Below are positions 12,586 through 19,978 of a stretch of DNA of 64,000 bases, in pieces. The notes under the pieces were generated by a model. The model was not told the DNA's origin and searched no databases. It saw nothing but the letters and a program-made list of their open reading frames with translations. The number at the start of each line of letters is the position of its first letter. Position 1 is the stretch's first letter. A program made the translations under genes and the position numbers. Location of the stretch: contig JAWQEG010001220.1 in assembly GCA_033782935.1 (NCBI GenBank), positions 1,922,001 through 1,986,000 of the forward strand, in the 5' to 3' direction. This DNA is from Petrolisthes cinctipes. Taxonomy: Eukaryota; Arthropoda; Malacostraca; Decapoda; Porcellanidae.

Positions 12586-13352
12586 TGTCGCGGAACACGT
12601 TTCTGTCAACATCTACGCTCCTCGCTGCTACGCTATGGTATTGTGTCGCGTGTTCCTGCTAAGTTTTTCTTTTGTGTTCTAGTGGCTAGCCTGCTTTGCA
12701 GATGTTTCATGTGTGTTTTCTAGGAGGGTTTTTAGGTGTTTATGGGGGTTTTTTCTTCGTTAGGACTTAGTTCTTTCCTTAAGCGAAGGGGGCTTTTCAG
12801 CCCCTGTTTTCGGAGTTTTTCTCCGTCTGTCCCCTCTTTCACTGTCCCTCCTGCCACTAGTACATTCTTCGTGTGTATTTTATCGGGGTTTTCTGGGGTT
12901 TTTAGCGAGGTTAGTGGGCGCCACGTGGGACTTCCCCGCCCCACGTGGTGACCACATGGGGTCTTTGCAGCCCTTCCTCTTGCCTTCCCCGATTTTTATG
13001 TGTCCCCTCTCGGTAGGGGGGAGTGAGAATTGTGCCCTGGTTCTCTCTTCCTCTCCCGGGCGGGGGTTTTTTATTTTATTTTGGGGGTTCTCCCATTATT
13101 TTCAGCCTGGAGTGTTTCTTCTCAGGCTATCGGGTCCCCTCCTACCCCTCCTTCTGGTTCATCTGTCCGGGGGGGCCCTTTTTTTTTACCCGCTCCATGT
13201 GGCGGACGATTCTGGTTTTACGGGGTTTTTCCCTGGGCGGCTGCGCGAGTGTGGGGGATCGTGTTCTGGTCCCCAGGTTCAGCGGGCGTGTCCCGCGCTT
13301 CTTTCCTTCGGGGAGGATGGGTTTGTGTTCCAGTGTTTGCACGTGTTAACCC
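12586..13352 (+). promoter_or_regulatory. 5' leader between left ITR and ORF1
   Basis: These 767 bp are rich in T, G and C and hold several overlapping open frames without recognisable motifs, which I read as chance. The only structural signal lies just downstream: a pyrimidine tract and AG at 13379 that looks like a 3' splice site. The leader may therefore contain a 5' exon and intron. I could not match a donor to that acceptor in the right phase. GTGAGA at 13023 and GTAGGG at 13013 were considered and do not fit a simple model. Confidence 0.4.
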
Positions 13353-15052
13353 ATGTTTGTGTATTCTTTTCTCCCCCAGCCTACTCGTGCCCTTTGTGCT
13401 GCCTCAGGATGTACCGTGCGGGTCTCGCCTGACGGACACCTGCACTGTTCTCCTCACGCACCCTGCTTCACTCCCTTGGGTTACGACCCTTTGGCGTGTG
13501 GTGTGTGCCGCCCCTGGGCTGAGTTGTGTCGGGTTACCTCCCCTTCTGCCCGCTCCAAGCTCCCTGCCCTTGCTTCTCTTCGTATGGCGTGGACGAGGGC
13601 TAGGAGAATGGCCCACAAACGAGACGGTTCTTCTTTGGCGTGGGTGGACCCGATTTTGGGAGCGGACCTGGGTTTATTCAGGACCCGTTACCCTTCTTCC
13701 TGTCTCTCGGAGTCTCAGGGGCTAGAACCTCCTGAGGCCCGAGAGATTGAGCCTTCTTCCCTAGGCGGTACTACGACTCCTTCTCGGGGCTTATCCCCCC
13801 GGGAAGCGAGCGAGTCTGTCGCGCTGGTTCTCCCGACTGCCTCACCGGTACAAGGGCCCAGCAGGGAACCCCCAGCTTCGTCTCCTGCTAGAGCTGGCTC
13901 CTCAGGCCTCTCTAGAGGACGCAAGCGTTCAGCTAAAAGGTCCCGCCACTCCAGGAAGTCCCGTGCTCGTCGCCGTTCTCCTTCCTCCTCTTCTTCGTCG
14001 TCCTCTTCCTCTTCTTCGTCGTCGGGGAGCTCTCCTTCGCCCGCCCGCAATTCCCGCAGGGGTAAGCGGGGGGGGGACAGCCCCTCGTCAAGGAAGATAG
14101 TTAAGATCTTCCACGCCCTTATTCCTCACGCTTTTCCTGGGGCTTCCGTCGCGCAGCCTCCGGCTGTCGCTACGGAACCCGCTCCTGTTCCCCCGCCTCC
14201 CGCTGCTGCTCCCGTCGAGGGCTCGAGTCCTCCCGGGGATGTGGGAGTCCTTTTCGTGCCTCCCGTTTCCCCAGGGCTCGAGTCTCCGTCGGGGGACGTA
14301 GCTGAGGAGTTGGTTACCTCCGCACCTCCGTCCCCGTCACCCCCTCCTTCGGGAGACGGATACCTTCCCTACTCTTGGTCTCTTCTCCCTCCTGCATGGA
14401 CCCACTCTTTGGAAGAGGGCAGACTGGTGGCCTGGTCTCCGGACACAGCTCAACCAGACGTGTGGATCCGGAGGGATGACGTCGTGGTGAAGTGGGGGGC
14501 GGATGAGAAGGGCGAGGCTATTCCCTTCTACAAGGTCCGTCCTATCTCAGCGCCCGTACCCACTTCAGCTAGGGTGTCCTCTGCGGCGACCCTGGACGCG
14601 ATGGGTTTCCTGGTGGAGTACAGCCAGCTACACTTGTCCGGGGCTTGGAGGATTGACCGCTCCCACGGTAACACGGCTCTCCTCCTTTCCCCGGACGCGT
14701 ACTTCCCGGGGGATAAGGGCGAAGGGGACCTGGATATTCCAGCCCTTCTCCTTAAGTCCCTGGACCACCAGAGAAACAACGCGCCCAGGAAGCCCCCTCC
14801 TCCGTCTTTCCCCGTCATCCTCCCTCATTCCCGGGCTCCCCCGGGCTTGAGGGAGTGCCTGTGGAAGACGGAGAAGGAGCCCCCGGTCCCCTATCAGCTG
14901 AAGGAGCCCGATGGTAAGTTGCGACAGGCGGAGTCTGCTACCCGTCTGGAGCTGGCCCACACCATCTCCACGGGAGCAGCCGCCTCGTTGATTAGGGACT
15001 GCCTCAACGCCCTAACCAACTCCTACCACGAGATGTCGGGTGTACAGCTAGC
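13353..15052 (+). CDS. ORF1 (Gag-like) exon 1
   Basis: First and largest exon of ORF1, about 567 codons, ending at a GTGAGT donor two bases into a codon. With exons 2 and 3 it gives a 726-residue protein. Near the N-terminus is a Cys/His cluster (C15, C20, H29, H31, C32, H35, C38, C49, C52) that could bind zinc. An Arg/Ser-rich basic stretch follows at roughly residues 185-240, with an uninterrupted run of 14 serines encoded at 13983-14024. The C-terminal half is a mixed, more globular region. By position and composition I infer the nucleic-acid-binding structural protein of a DIRS element; no catalytic motif is visible. The ATG at 13353 directly follows an in-frame stop and lies inside a possible splice-acceptor tract, so the true N-terminus may be at 13380, fed by an upstream exon. 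Confidence 0.72.
13360..13379 (+). promoter_or_regulatory. Candidate 3' splice acceptor before ORF1
   Basis: A pyrimidine-rich tract (TTCTTTTCTCCCCCAG) ends in AG at 13378-13379, a textbook acceptor context, and the ORF1 frame is open immediately after. If used, the first codons from the ATG at 13353 are intronic and the protein begins in an undetected upstream exon. Seen as sequence only; no partner donor was identified. Confidence 0.4.
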
Positions 15053-15168
15053 GTGAGTACCTTACTCGTGTATCATGTTTTTAGGGATGCTGGGTAGAGG
15101 GTCTCCCTGTTACTCCCGGGTACTTATCCCCGGGTTCGCTCGGTTTTTTCCTTGTTTACCCCTTACAG
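15053..15168 (+). other. Spliceosomal intron 1 of ORF1 (116 bp)
   Basis: Begins GTGAGTAC and ends in a pyrimidine-rich tract with CCCCTTACAG. Exon 1 would otherwise stop at the TGA of 15054-15056, which lies inside the donor. Removing 116 bp joins GC to T to make an Ala codon and moves reading from frame 3 to frame 2, where an 87-codon open stretch follows. Confidence 0.75.
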
Positions 15169-15429
15169 TGACACCCTCTCTTCCATGGCCACCGTGATGG
15201 AGGGCGTGGCGGCAATGTCAACCCACTTCATGCGGGAGGAGGCGAAGGCGTTCGCCGAGGCGAGACTGGCAGCCCGCCAGGCGGTGGCTAAATCTGCGCC
15301 GGAGATGGCACAGAGGGGAGTGGTGCGAGCTGCCCCCTTGTCCCCCGCCCTCTTTGACCAACCGGCGACAGACACGATCTTCGCCTCCCTCCCAGCGGTA
15401 ATCAATTTACCAAAGCCTTCCACCTCCAA
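15169..15429 (+). CDS. ORF1 (Gag-like) exon 2
   Basis: A 261-bp exon in another frame, read only if intron 1 is removed. It continues the C-terminal part of the protein with an alanine- and methionine-rich, probably helical stretch (MATVMEGVAAM, then a run rich in Ala, Arg and Glu), and ends at an AAG codon split by intron 2. There is no start codon of its own at a sensible place. Composition continues smoothly from exon 1, which supports the splice. Confidence 0.68.
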
Positions 15430-15529
15430 GTAAGTACCTCTCGTTTTCGTCTTACCCGAGTTGTCACGGGGGTGAAATGAAAGGATTTTCGGGTCTACTT
15501 TGGTTCCTAATCATTCTGTTTGTCCGTAG
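15430..15529 (+). other. Spliceosomal intron 2 of ORF1 (100 bp)
   Basis: Donor GTAAGT and acceptor TTTGTCCGTAG. A branch-point-like CCTAAT lies about 20 bp before the acceptor (near 15506). Splicing joins AA to G, restoring a Lys codon, and returns reading to the exon 1 frame. Exon 2 would otherwise stop at the TAA formed by the donor. Confidence 0.75.
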
Positions 15530-15749
15530 GCCACGTGCCCCACAGCCAGCCAGACCAGCCTACCAGCCCCGGAGGCCCTCCCAGCCCTCCAGGCTACCGA
15601 GGCCCTCCTATCCCACTCCCCCGAGAGCACACAACAGGCCCTCCCAGAGGGGCCAGCAGCCCTTTCGAGGAAGGGGACAGGGCTCCAAGCCCTACTCGAA
15701 GCCCAAGTCCTCCTTCAACCACCCCGCCCAGAAGGACCGCGCCACTTGA
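15530..15749 (+). CDS. ORF1 (Gag-like) exon 3, basic C-terminal tail
   Basis: Encodes a 73-residue tail rich in Pro, Arg, Gln and Ser with an RGRGQG motif, ending at TGA 15747-15749. Such low-complexity basic tails are typical of RNA-binding Gag C-termini. The exon overlaps, in the +1 frame, an open reading that runs on to 15858 and looks like the start of pol. Confidence 0.65.
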
Positions 15750-15858
15750 GGGTCCCACTCTGGGCTGCCTCACAGGGTGGTCAGCAGCCTGGCCCACCCA
15801 CGGCTGGGCAGCAAGGATAATTCGCCAGGGCCTGTCATGGCCCTGGATTACTGTTCCG
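15530..15858 (+). CDS. Probable pol N-terminal exon, +1 to ORF1
   Basis: In the +1 frame relative to ORF1 the same exon stays open past the ORF1 stop and ends at a GTGAGT donor at 15859. Its last part (GWAARIIRQGLSWPWITVP) has the tryptophan, hydrophobic pair, RxGLSW and proline pattern I associate with the segment just before the RT domain in DIRS-type pol proteins. The upstream part is Pro/Ser-rich and may only be the alternate reading of the ORF1 tail. How this frame would be entered (alternative splicing or frameshifting) is unknown. Confidence 0.4.
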
Positions 15859-15927
15859 GTGAGTAACTGTCATCCTTACTTTCTGACATATGAATTATGC
15901 CTAATCCCGTCCTTGGGCTACCGTTAG
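15859..15927 (+). other. Intron-like segment 3 in pol (69 bp, possibly a deletion remnant)
   Basis: Starts GTGAGT and ends CTACCGTTAG, but is only 69 bp. As a simple intron it would keep the upstream exon in frame 1, which is not the RT frame. In frame 1 it contains a stop (TAG at its end), so it cannot be read through. It is best read as the outer edges of an originally longer region that lost coding sequence; see the RT entry. Confidence 0.45.
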
Positions 15928-15928
15928 G

Positions 15929-17503
15929 TCAAAATCAGATTTTCCCTTGCGGTCAAAATCTCTGCCTCTCCTGTCATTCACCCCCCAACCTTTATCCCTG
16001 GATCTCAAGGATGCGTACTGGCACATCCCGATCCACCCCAGGTTTCGCCGCTTTCTGGCCTTCCAGGTGGGGACCGAGACGTTCCAGTTTACCAGGCTCC
16101 CTTTCGGTCTTTCTCTAGCTCCGCGAGTCTTCACAAAACTCGTGAGGGTGGTGGCATCCCGTCTGGCAGAGGCGGGTGTCCCCACCCTCATGTACCTGGA
16201 CGATTGGTTGCTTCACGCCCCTTCCAAGGAGCAGGTAGCAAACAACGTCCGGGTAGCGAGGGGAGTGCTAGAGGAAATGGGGTTTCTGTTGAACATCCCC
16301 AAGTCCTCTCTCACCCCCACTCGCAAGCTGTGTTGGCTAGGAATAGAGTGGGACTCTCTTTCGGCCACCCTCTCTCTCGCTCCAGACAACGCCCGCCGGA
16401 CCCTCCGCCACGTCCGCCAGGCGCATTTTTCCCGTACATTCTCTCGCCGCCAGTGGGAATCATTGCTCGGGTCCCTAAATTTTGCGGCCCCTGCAATGCC
16501 CCTGGGACGATTGAAACACAGGAGGCTGACGCGGGAGGTAAACCTCCACCTGTCCCCCGCACACAGGGACCTTCCCAGGCAAGTGTCCCCCTCTCTCCAC
16601 CGCCTCCTTCGCCCCTGGCTACGTCCCGGTGCCCTGCGTCAGCGGGTCCCCTGGGTGTTCCCTCCCCCGGGGATTACGGTGGCGACAGACGCATCGGACG
16701 TAGGCTGGGGATACCAGTCTTGCCTGGGACATCAATGGTGCGGGGGATGGAAGGAAGGGGAAAGGCTACTGCACATCAACGCCCGGGAGTTGATGGTAGC
16801 GAAGGAATGGCTCAACAGACACCCTCAGTTTGCCAGGATAGGCGTCCGCTTCGATATGGACAACGTTGCGGCCGTGCAGTGCCTACAGAAACAGGGCACC
16901 GTACGGTCGGAAATTCTCCTGTCCCTGTCAGAACAGATTTTCGCAATAGCGGCCAAGAGGGACATTCACCTCTCGGCCCGCTACGTGCCAGGGCGGGAGA
17001 ACGATTGGGCGGACGCCCTATCCAGGTTCAGGGGGACGTCAGTCGAGTGGCAACTGCGTCCCCTTGTGTTCGAGTCTCTCTGCCTTCGCTACGGGACACC
17101 GGAGGTGGACCTATTCGCCTCCCCATCCACGGCCCTACTCCCTCTGTTCCTGACTTTCTCATCCAGAACAGAGGCGGGAGGCCCGGACGCCTTCACGGAG
17201 GACTGGAACAGGTGGGATCATCTCTACCTCTTCCCACCCCCAGCCACTTCAGTCCTCCTGAAGGCGATCCTCAAGCTGCGCACTTTCAGGGGGAGGGTTC
17301 TCCTCATAGCCCCCCTCTGGCCAGCACAGCCGTGGTTCGGAGAGTTGTCCCGGTGGTGCCCGCATCCCCTTCAGTTGGGATCGGCGTGCCTCTCCAGCAC
17401 CCTGTCTGCACCACTCCAAGCGTCACTGAAACTACACGCTTGGAGTTTCTACGGGGAGTCCTCAGCAAAAGGTTCACTAAGGAGACAGTGGACAAGATGT
17501 TGA
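15929..17503 (+). CDS. Reverse transcriptase / RNase H / methyltransferase-like ORF (N-terminally truncated)
   Basis: Copies element RNA into DNA. Numbering residues from 15947: LDLKDAYWHIPI at about 17-30, LPFGLSLAP near 54, the catalytic YLDD at 83-86 and a WLGIEWD thumb-proximal motif near 129. RNase H follows with DAS at 248-250, catalytic E281, D305 and D356. A C-terminal segment has EVDLFAS near 386, a DAF/W block, LYLFPPP near 427 and LLIAPLWPAQPWF near 452, the layout of the DAM-like methyltransferase domain of DIRS elements. The fingers region usually preceding LDLKDAY (VPKK/GG/R block) is missing upstream in all frames, and the frame has no ATG at its start. RNase H and palm motifs are otherwise intact. 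Confidence 0.85.
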   Translation, partial: SKSDFPLRSKSLPLLSFTPQPLSLDLKDAYWHIPIHPRFRRFLAFQVGTETFQFTRLPFGLSLAPRVFTKLVRVVASRLAEAGVPTLMYLDDWLLHAPSKEQVANNVRVARGVLEEMGFLLNIPKSSLTPTRKLCWLGIEWDSLSATLSLAPDNARRTLRHVRQAHFSRTFSRRQWESLLGSLNFAAPAMPLGRLKHRRLTREVNLHLSPAHRDLPRQVSPSLHRLLRPWLRPGALRQRVPWVFPPPGITVATDASDVGWGYQSCLGHQWCGGWKEGERLLHINARELMVAKEWLNRHPQFARIGVRFDMDNVAAVQCLQKQGTVRSEILLSLSEQIFAIAAKRDIHLSARYVPGRENDWADALSRFRGTSVEWQLRPLVFESLCLRYGTPEVDLFASPSTALLPLFLTFSSRTEAGGPDAFTEDWNRWDHLYLFPPPATSVLLKAILKLRTFRGRVLLIAPLWPAQPWFGELSRWCPHPLQLGSACLSSTLSAPLQASLKLHAWSFYGESSAKGSLRRQWTRC

Positions 17504-18483
17504 GGGCTCATCGTCAGTCTTCGGTGCGACAATACGAATCGTGCTGGAAAAGATTCCAGGACTTCTTGCGAAGACACCCCTCCAGGGTCATCTCGGAGGA
17601 CACAGTCCTGGAATTCCTCACGTGGCTCGCCGATTCCACCAACAGGGCCCCGGCGACGGTGCTTGCGCATCACGCAGCCCTGTCTGATCCCCTCCTCCTG
17701 GGTTTTAACATTAAGGTTTCGGAGAGGCCTCTCTCTCTCCTGAGGATGGGGATTCGGGCGGGGACCGCACCTCACCGGGCCCAGACACCCTCCTGGTCCC
17801 TTCATCGTGTCCTTTCCTACCTGACCTTCGAGGGGGTCCCTCTGGAGGTTTGTCACCTCCTCCAGAAAGCTCTCTTCCTGCTCGCCTTAGCTACAGGTTA
17901 CAGGGCTTCTCAGTTGGCAGCCCTGACCCGTCACACAGCCTTTTCTTCAGTAACCCCTAACCTTACTTCCTTAACCATTTCCCCCTCCCCTGCTTTTCTA
18001 GCTAAGAACGAGCAGGCTGACGACAGAATTGGCCCTCTCGCAGTACCCTCGTTCCTGAGGGATGGAAATTTCCACCCCCTCTGCCCAGTCCACGCCTTTG
18101 TTGCATACGTGGAGGCGACGAGAGGGGCTTCTCCGGACCACCTCTTCTACAACTCTAGGTCCGGTAACCCTCTCTTCCCTAGGTCAATCGCTCGCCTTCT
18201 CTGCCGAGTGATAGAGAACGGGGATCCCGGACACGCCCCGAGGGCTCACAGCGTTAGGGGCGTGGCCGCCTCCCTCGCCTTCCTCAGGACTCACTCGGTG
18301 GAGAGGGTCAGGGATTTAGGGGGCTGGGCGTCCACTTCCTCCTTCAGGACGAGGTACCTGTTCCACTCGCTCTCCCCTACCCCCTGTGTGGCTATGGGTA
18401 CTCCACCTCCTATTCCCCAGGGTCCCCGCGGGAGACACATGGGGGGGAGGGGCCGCCCGAAGAGAAAAGGTCGGGTGATTTAA
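17497..18483 (+). CDS. Tyrosine recombinase (DIRS-type integrase)
   Basis: A 328-residue protein from the ATG at 17497, which overlaps the pol stop as ATGTTGA. The N-terminal part (SVRQYESCWKRFQDFL and following helices) fits a core-binding SAM-like domain. The catalytic domain has all four key residues: Arg in LATGYRASQL (codon 17902), His and Arg in AHSVRG (codons 18247 and 18256), and Tyr in FRTRYLF (codon 18355). It would insert the circular DNA copy by strand exchange, replacing the DDE integrase of LTR elements. The same frame is open upstream to 15928, but no recombinase-like sequence is seen before about 17420, so I prefer the short form. A few residues upstream of the ATG (FTKETVDK) could belong to it if entry is by -1 frameshift. 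Confidence 0.87.
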   Translation: MLRAHRQSSVRQYESCWKRFQDFLRRHPSRVISEDTVLEFLTWLADSTNRAPATVLAHHAALSDPLLLGFNIKVSERPLSLLRMGIRAGTAPHRAQTPSWSLHRVLSYLTFEGVPLEVCHLLQKALFLLALATGYRASQLAALTRHTAFSSVTPNLTSLTISPSPAFLAKNEQADDRIGPLAVPSFLRDGNFHPLCPVHAFVAYVEATRGASPDHLFYNSRSGNPLFPRSIARLLCRVIENGDPGHAPRAHSVRGVAASLAFLRTHSVERVRDLGGWASTSSFRTRYLFHSLSPTPCVAMGTPPPIPQGPRGRHMGGRGRPKRKGRVI

Positions 18484-18577
18484 GTCCCGTCACATCATCC
18501 CATACCTCATCCACATCTTGTACAGCTTCATACTCATCCCCATTCTTCACGTGTACATATGGTGAAAGAGAGTCTAT

Positions 18578-18583
18578 AATAAA
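18578..18583 (+). terminator. Polyadenylation signal AATAAA
   Basis: A canonical AATAAA lies 95 bp after the recombinase stop in a locally AT-rich stretch, with T-rich sequence following. It is a plausible 3' end for a coding transcript, though a full-length genomic RNA of a DIRS element must extend further, into the right terminal repeat. Confidence 0.5.
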
Positions 18584-18755
18584 TTACATTGTTACGGAAT
18601 TCTTGTGTATTCATTTTCCAAACAATTATTTAACTACGATGAGTGACAGGAGATATTATTACACAGGATATCTGGATCCTAGTGTCCTCCTTCATCCCCT
18701 CGGGATCACATTACCTGAGCGAGGGCCATAGCCCTAACTCAGAAGACTTGAATAA

Positions 18756-18786
18756 GGGGGGGGGGGGGAAGAAAAGGGGGGGGGGG
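18756..18786 (+). repeat. Paired poly-G tracts (G13 and G11)
   Basis: G13 at 18756-18768 and G11 at 18776-18786 are separated by AAGAAAA. Such purine runs can form quadruplex or triplex structures and are also prone to length errors in sequencing and assembly. No function is assigned. Confidence 0.7.
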
Positions 18787-19066
18787 AGTATCCATGGGCA
18801 CCTCCCCCCTCCTCTCCTAGGCCCGAACCCTCGAGTCTACCTATAAAGACTTTATGTGTAACAATTCTGGTCTATAACAGAATGGTCTACGGTTATATGG
18901 TATAAGCTACTTCTCCCCCACCACGGCGTTTCACCTAGCCAGTGTCGGGAGGGGCGTTAGCTGCTGCCTCACCGGGCTCGGTTACCTTTCCTGCCCTCCG
19001 CTCTCAACCACTCTTAACTAGCACGTGATTGCCTCCACCTCACCTCCCACCTACCGCATCGCATGC

Positions 19067-19168
19067 ATAGCAAACAGCTGTGCTGGTTTCACTATACCAA
19101 TAATAGTGCATTTGTCGCGGCTTCTAGCCGCTTAAATTGTATTTATTGGTTGTGAAACCAGCACAGCT
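19067..19168 (+). repeat. Internal complementary region (ICR, 102 bp)
   Basis: Positions 19067-19101 are the exact reverse complement of the left end (12367-12401, 35/35). Positions 19102-19168 are the exact reverse complement of the right end (19415-19481, 67/67). The two pieces abut, so the ICR is a complementary copy of the two ends joined head to tail. In the accepted DIRS model this splint aligns the ends of the linear product to form the circle. Finding it complete confirms both element boundaries to the base. Confidence 0.95.
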
Positions 19169-19221
19169 TCTACTGTCCCACCCACCTCCCGATGCGCCAG
19201 GCACTCACTTCTTTCTCATTG

Positions 19222-19431
19222 GAGTGGGCGAGCGGTATTCAGCGGAGGAGGGGCTTAATACCTCACCTCACCACCACCAGGTGGCTCCACTATCAGTACA
19301 GCGCCAGATTTGAATTTTATTTACTTCTGATGAACGTCACGGAATTGACCCTTCCAACCCAGATTATGCCTACACGGGGCCTGGGCTTGTGAAGGGGCCT
19401 ATTCTATAGCAAACAGCTGTGCTGGTTTCAC
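19222..19431 (-). repeat. Right inverted terminal repeat (210 bp)
   Basis: Reverse complement of 12376-12585 with two adjacent mismatches (208/210). It lies 53 bp after the ICR. A plus-strand open frame here mirrors the one in the left copy and is a by-product of the repeat. Confidence 0.95.
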
Positions 19432-19481
19432 AACCAATAAATACAATTTAAGCGGCTAGAAGCCGCGACAAATGCACTATT
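19432..19481 (+). repeat. Right terminal extension with hairpin
   Basis: 50 bp outside the inverted repeat, present only at the right end and, in complement, in the ICR. It contains a perfect 6-bp stem, GCGGCT-AGA-AGCCGC (19452-19466), and ends GCACTATT. An extended right end is characteristic of DIRS1-type elements. The hairpin could be a recombinase or priming landmark; that is inference. Confidence 0.85.
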
Positions 19482-19978
19482 TTCAGCATGTTTTGGGCAT
19501 GTATTTTGAAAATACTCTAACACGGAGTAGGCATGTACAGATCGCTTCTGGGACCCCAAAATATCGAATTTTGGGGTGTTTTGAGCCTGAATTTGATATA
19601 TAAACGGGTACTGAAGGTGCATGCACATATCGACTTTTTGGCACCTGAAACATCGATTTTGAGCATGTTTTGGGCCTGTATTTTGAAAATACTCTAACAC
19701 GGAGTAGGTATGTACAGATCGCTTCTGGGACCCAAAAATATCGAATTTTCGGGTGTTTAGGGCCAGAATTTGAGATATAAACGGGTACAGAAGATGCATG
19801 CACATATCGACTTTTGGGCACCTAAAAGATCGATTTTCAGTATGTTTTTGGCCTGTATTTTGAAAATACTCTAACACGGAGTAGGCATGTACAGATCGCT
19901 TCTGGGACCCCTAAATATCGAATTTTCGGGTGTTTTGGACCTTAAATTGAGATATCGCCTTTACGCACCTAAAATATC

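Larger units (their letters stand above)
18484..19066 (+). other. 3' region between recombinase ORF and ICR
   Basis: 583 bp with no convincing ORF. It holds a polyadenylation signal at 18578, two poly-G runs at 18756-18786, and a GC-rich stretch leading to the internal complementary region. The sequence is unique within the window. Confidence 0.6.
12367..19481 (+). mobile_element. DIRS1-like tyrosine-recombinase retrotransposon, structurally complete ends
   Basis: This is a 7.1-kb GC-rich insertion in the AT-rich satellite. It has inverted terminal repeats, an internal complementary region near the right end, a Gag-like ORF, RT/RNase H with a methyltransferase-like tail, and a tyrosine recombinase. 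That combination defines the DIRS1 group. LTR elements have direct repeats and a DDE integrase; Ngaro and PAT elements have split direct repeats. There is no target duplication beyond an ATT at each junction, as expected for recombinase-mediated insertion of a circle. The ends are intact, but the N-terminal part of RT appears to be deleted, so this copy probably depends on other copies for cDNA synthesis. Confidence 0.93.

Noticed and set aside
12415..12612. Minus-strand open frame in the left ITR and its plus-strand twin at 19192-19392
   Set aside because: The two are the same inverted-repeat sequence read outward or inward. Similarity between the peptides is explained by the repeat itself and no domain is recognisable.
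13030..13725. 231-codon open frame overlapping the ORF1 start, and other overlapping frames in 12736-13616
   Set aside because: GC-rich sequence without recognisable motifs. It starts at a non-ATG codon and overlaps the better supported ORF1 frame.
13715..14050. Minus-strand Glu/Asp-rich open frame
   Set aside because: It is the complement of the serine and arginine codon runs of ORF1; an acidic stretch is expected as a shadow.
16204..17420. Upstream extension of the recombinase frame as a real coding region
   Set aside because: It reads Pro/Gly/Arg-rich sequence opposite well-conserved RT and RNase H motifs in the other frame and shows no domain. Its first candidate start is TTG. I keep only the idea of a spliced fusion as a low-interest finding.
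19100..19481. A separate small transposon with ~68-bp inverted ends next to a larger element ending at 19101
   Set aside because: The apparent left end of this small element is the second half of the ICR. One DIRS element with a right terminal repeat and ICR explains every repeat, and no target duplication exists at 19101.
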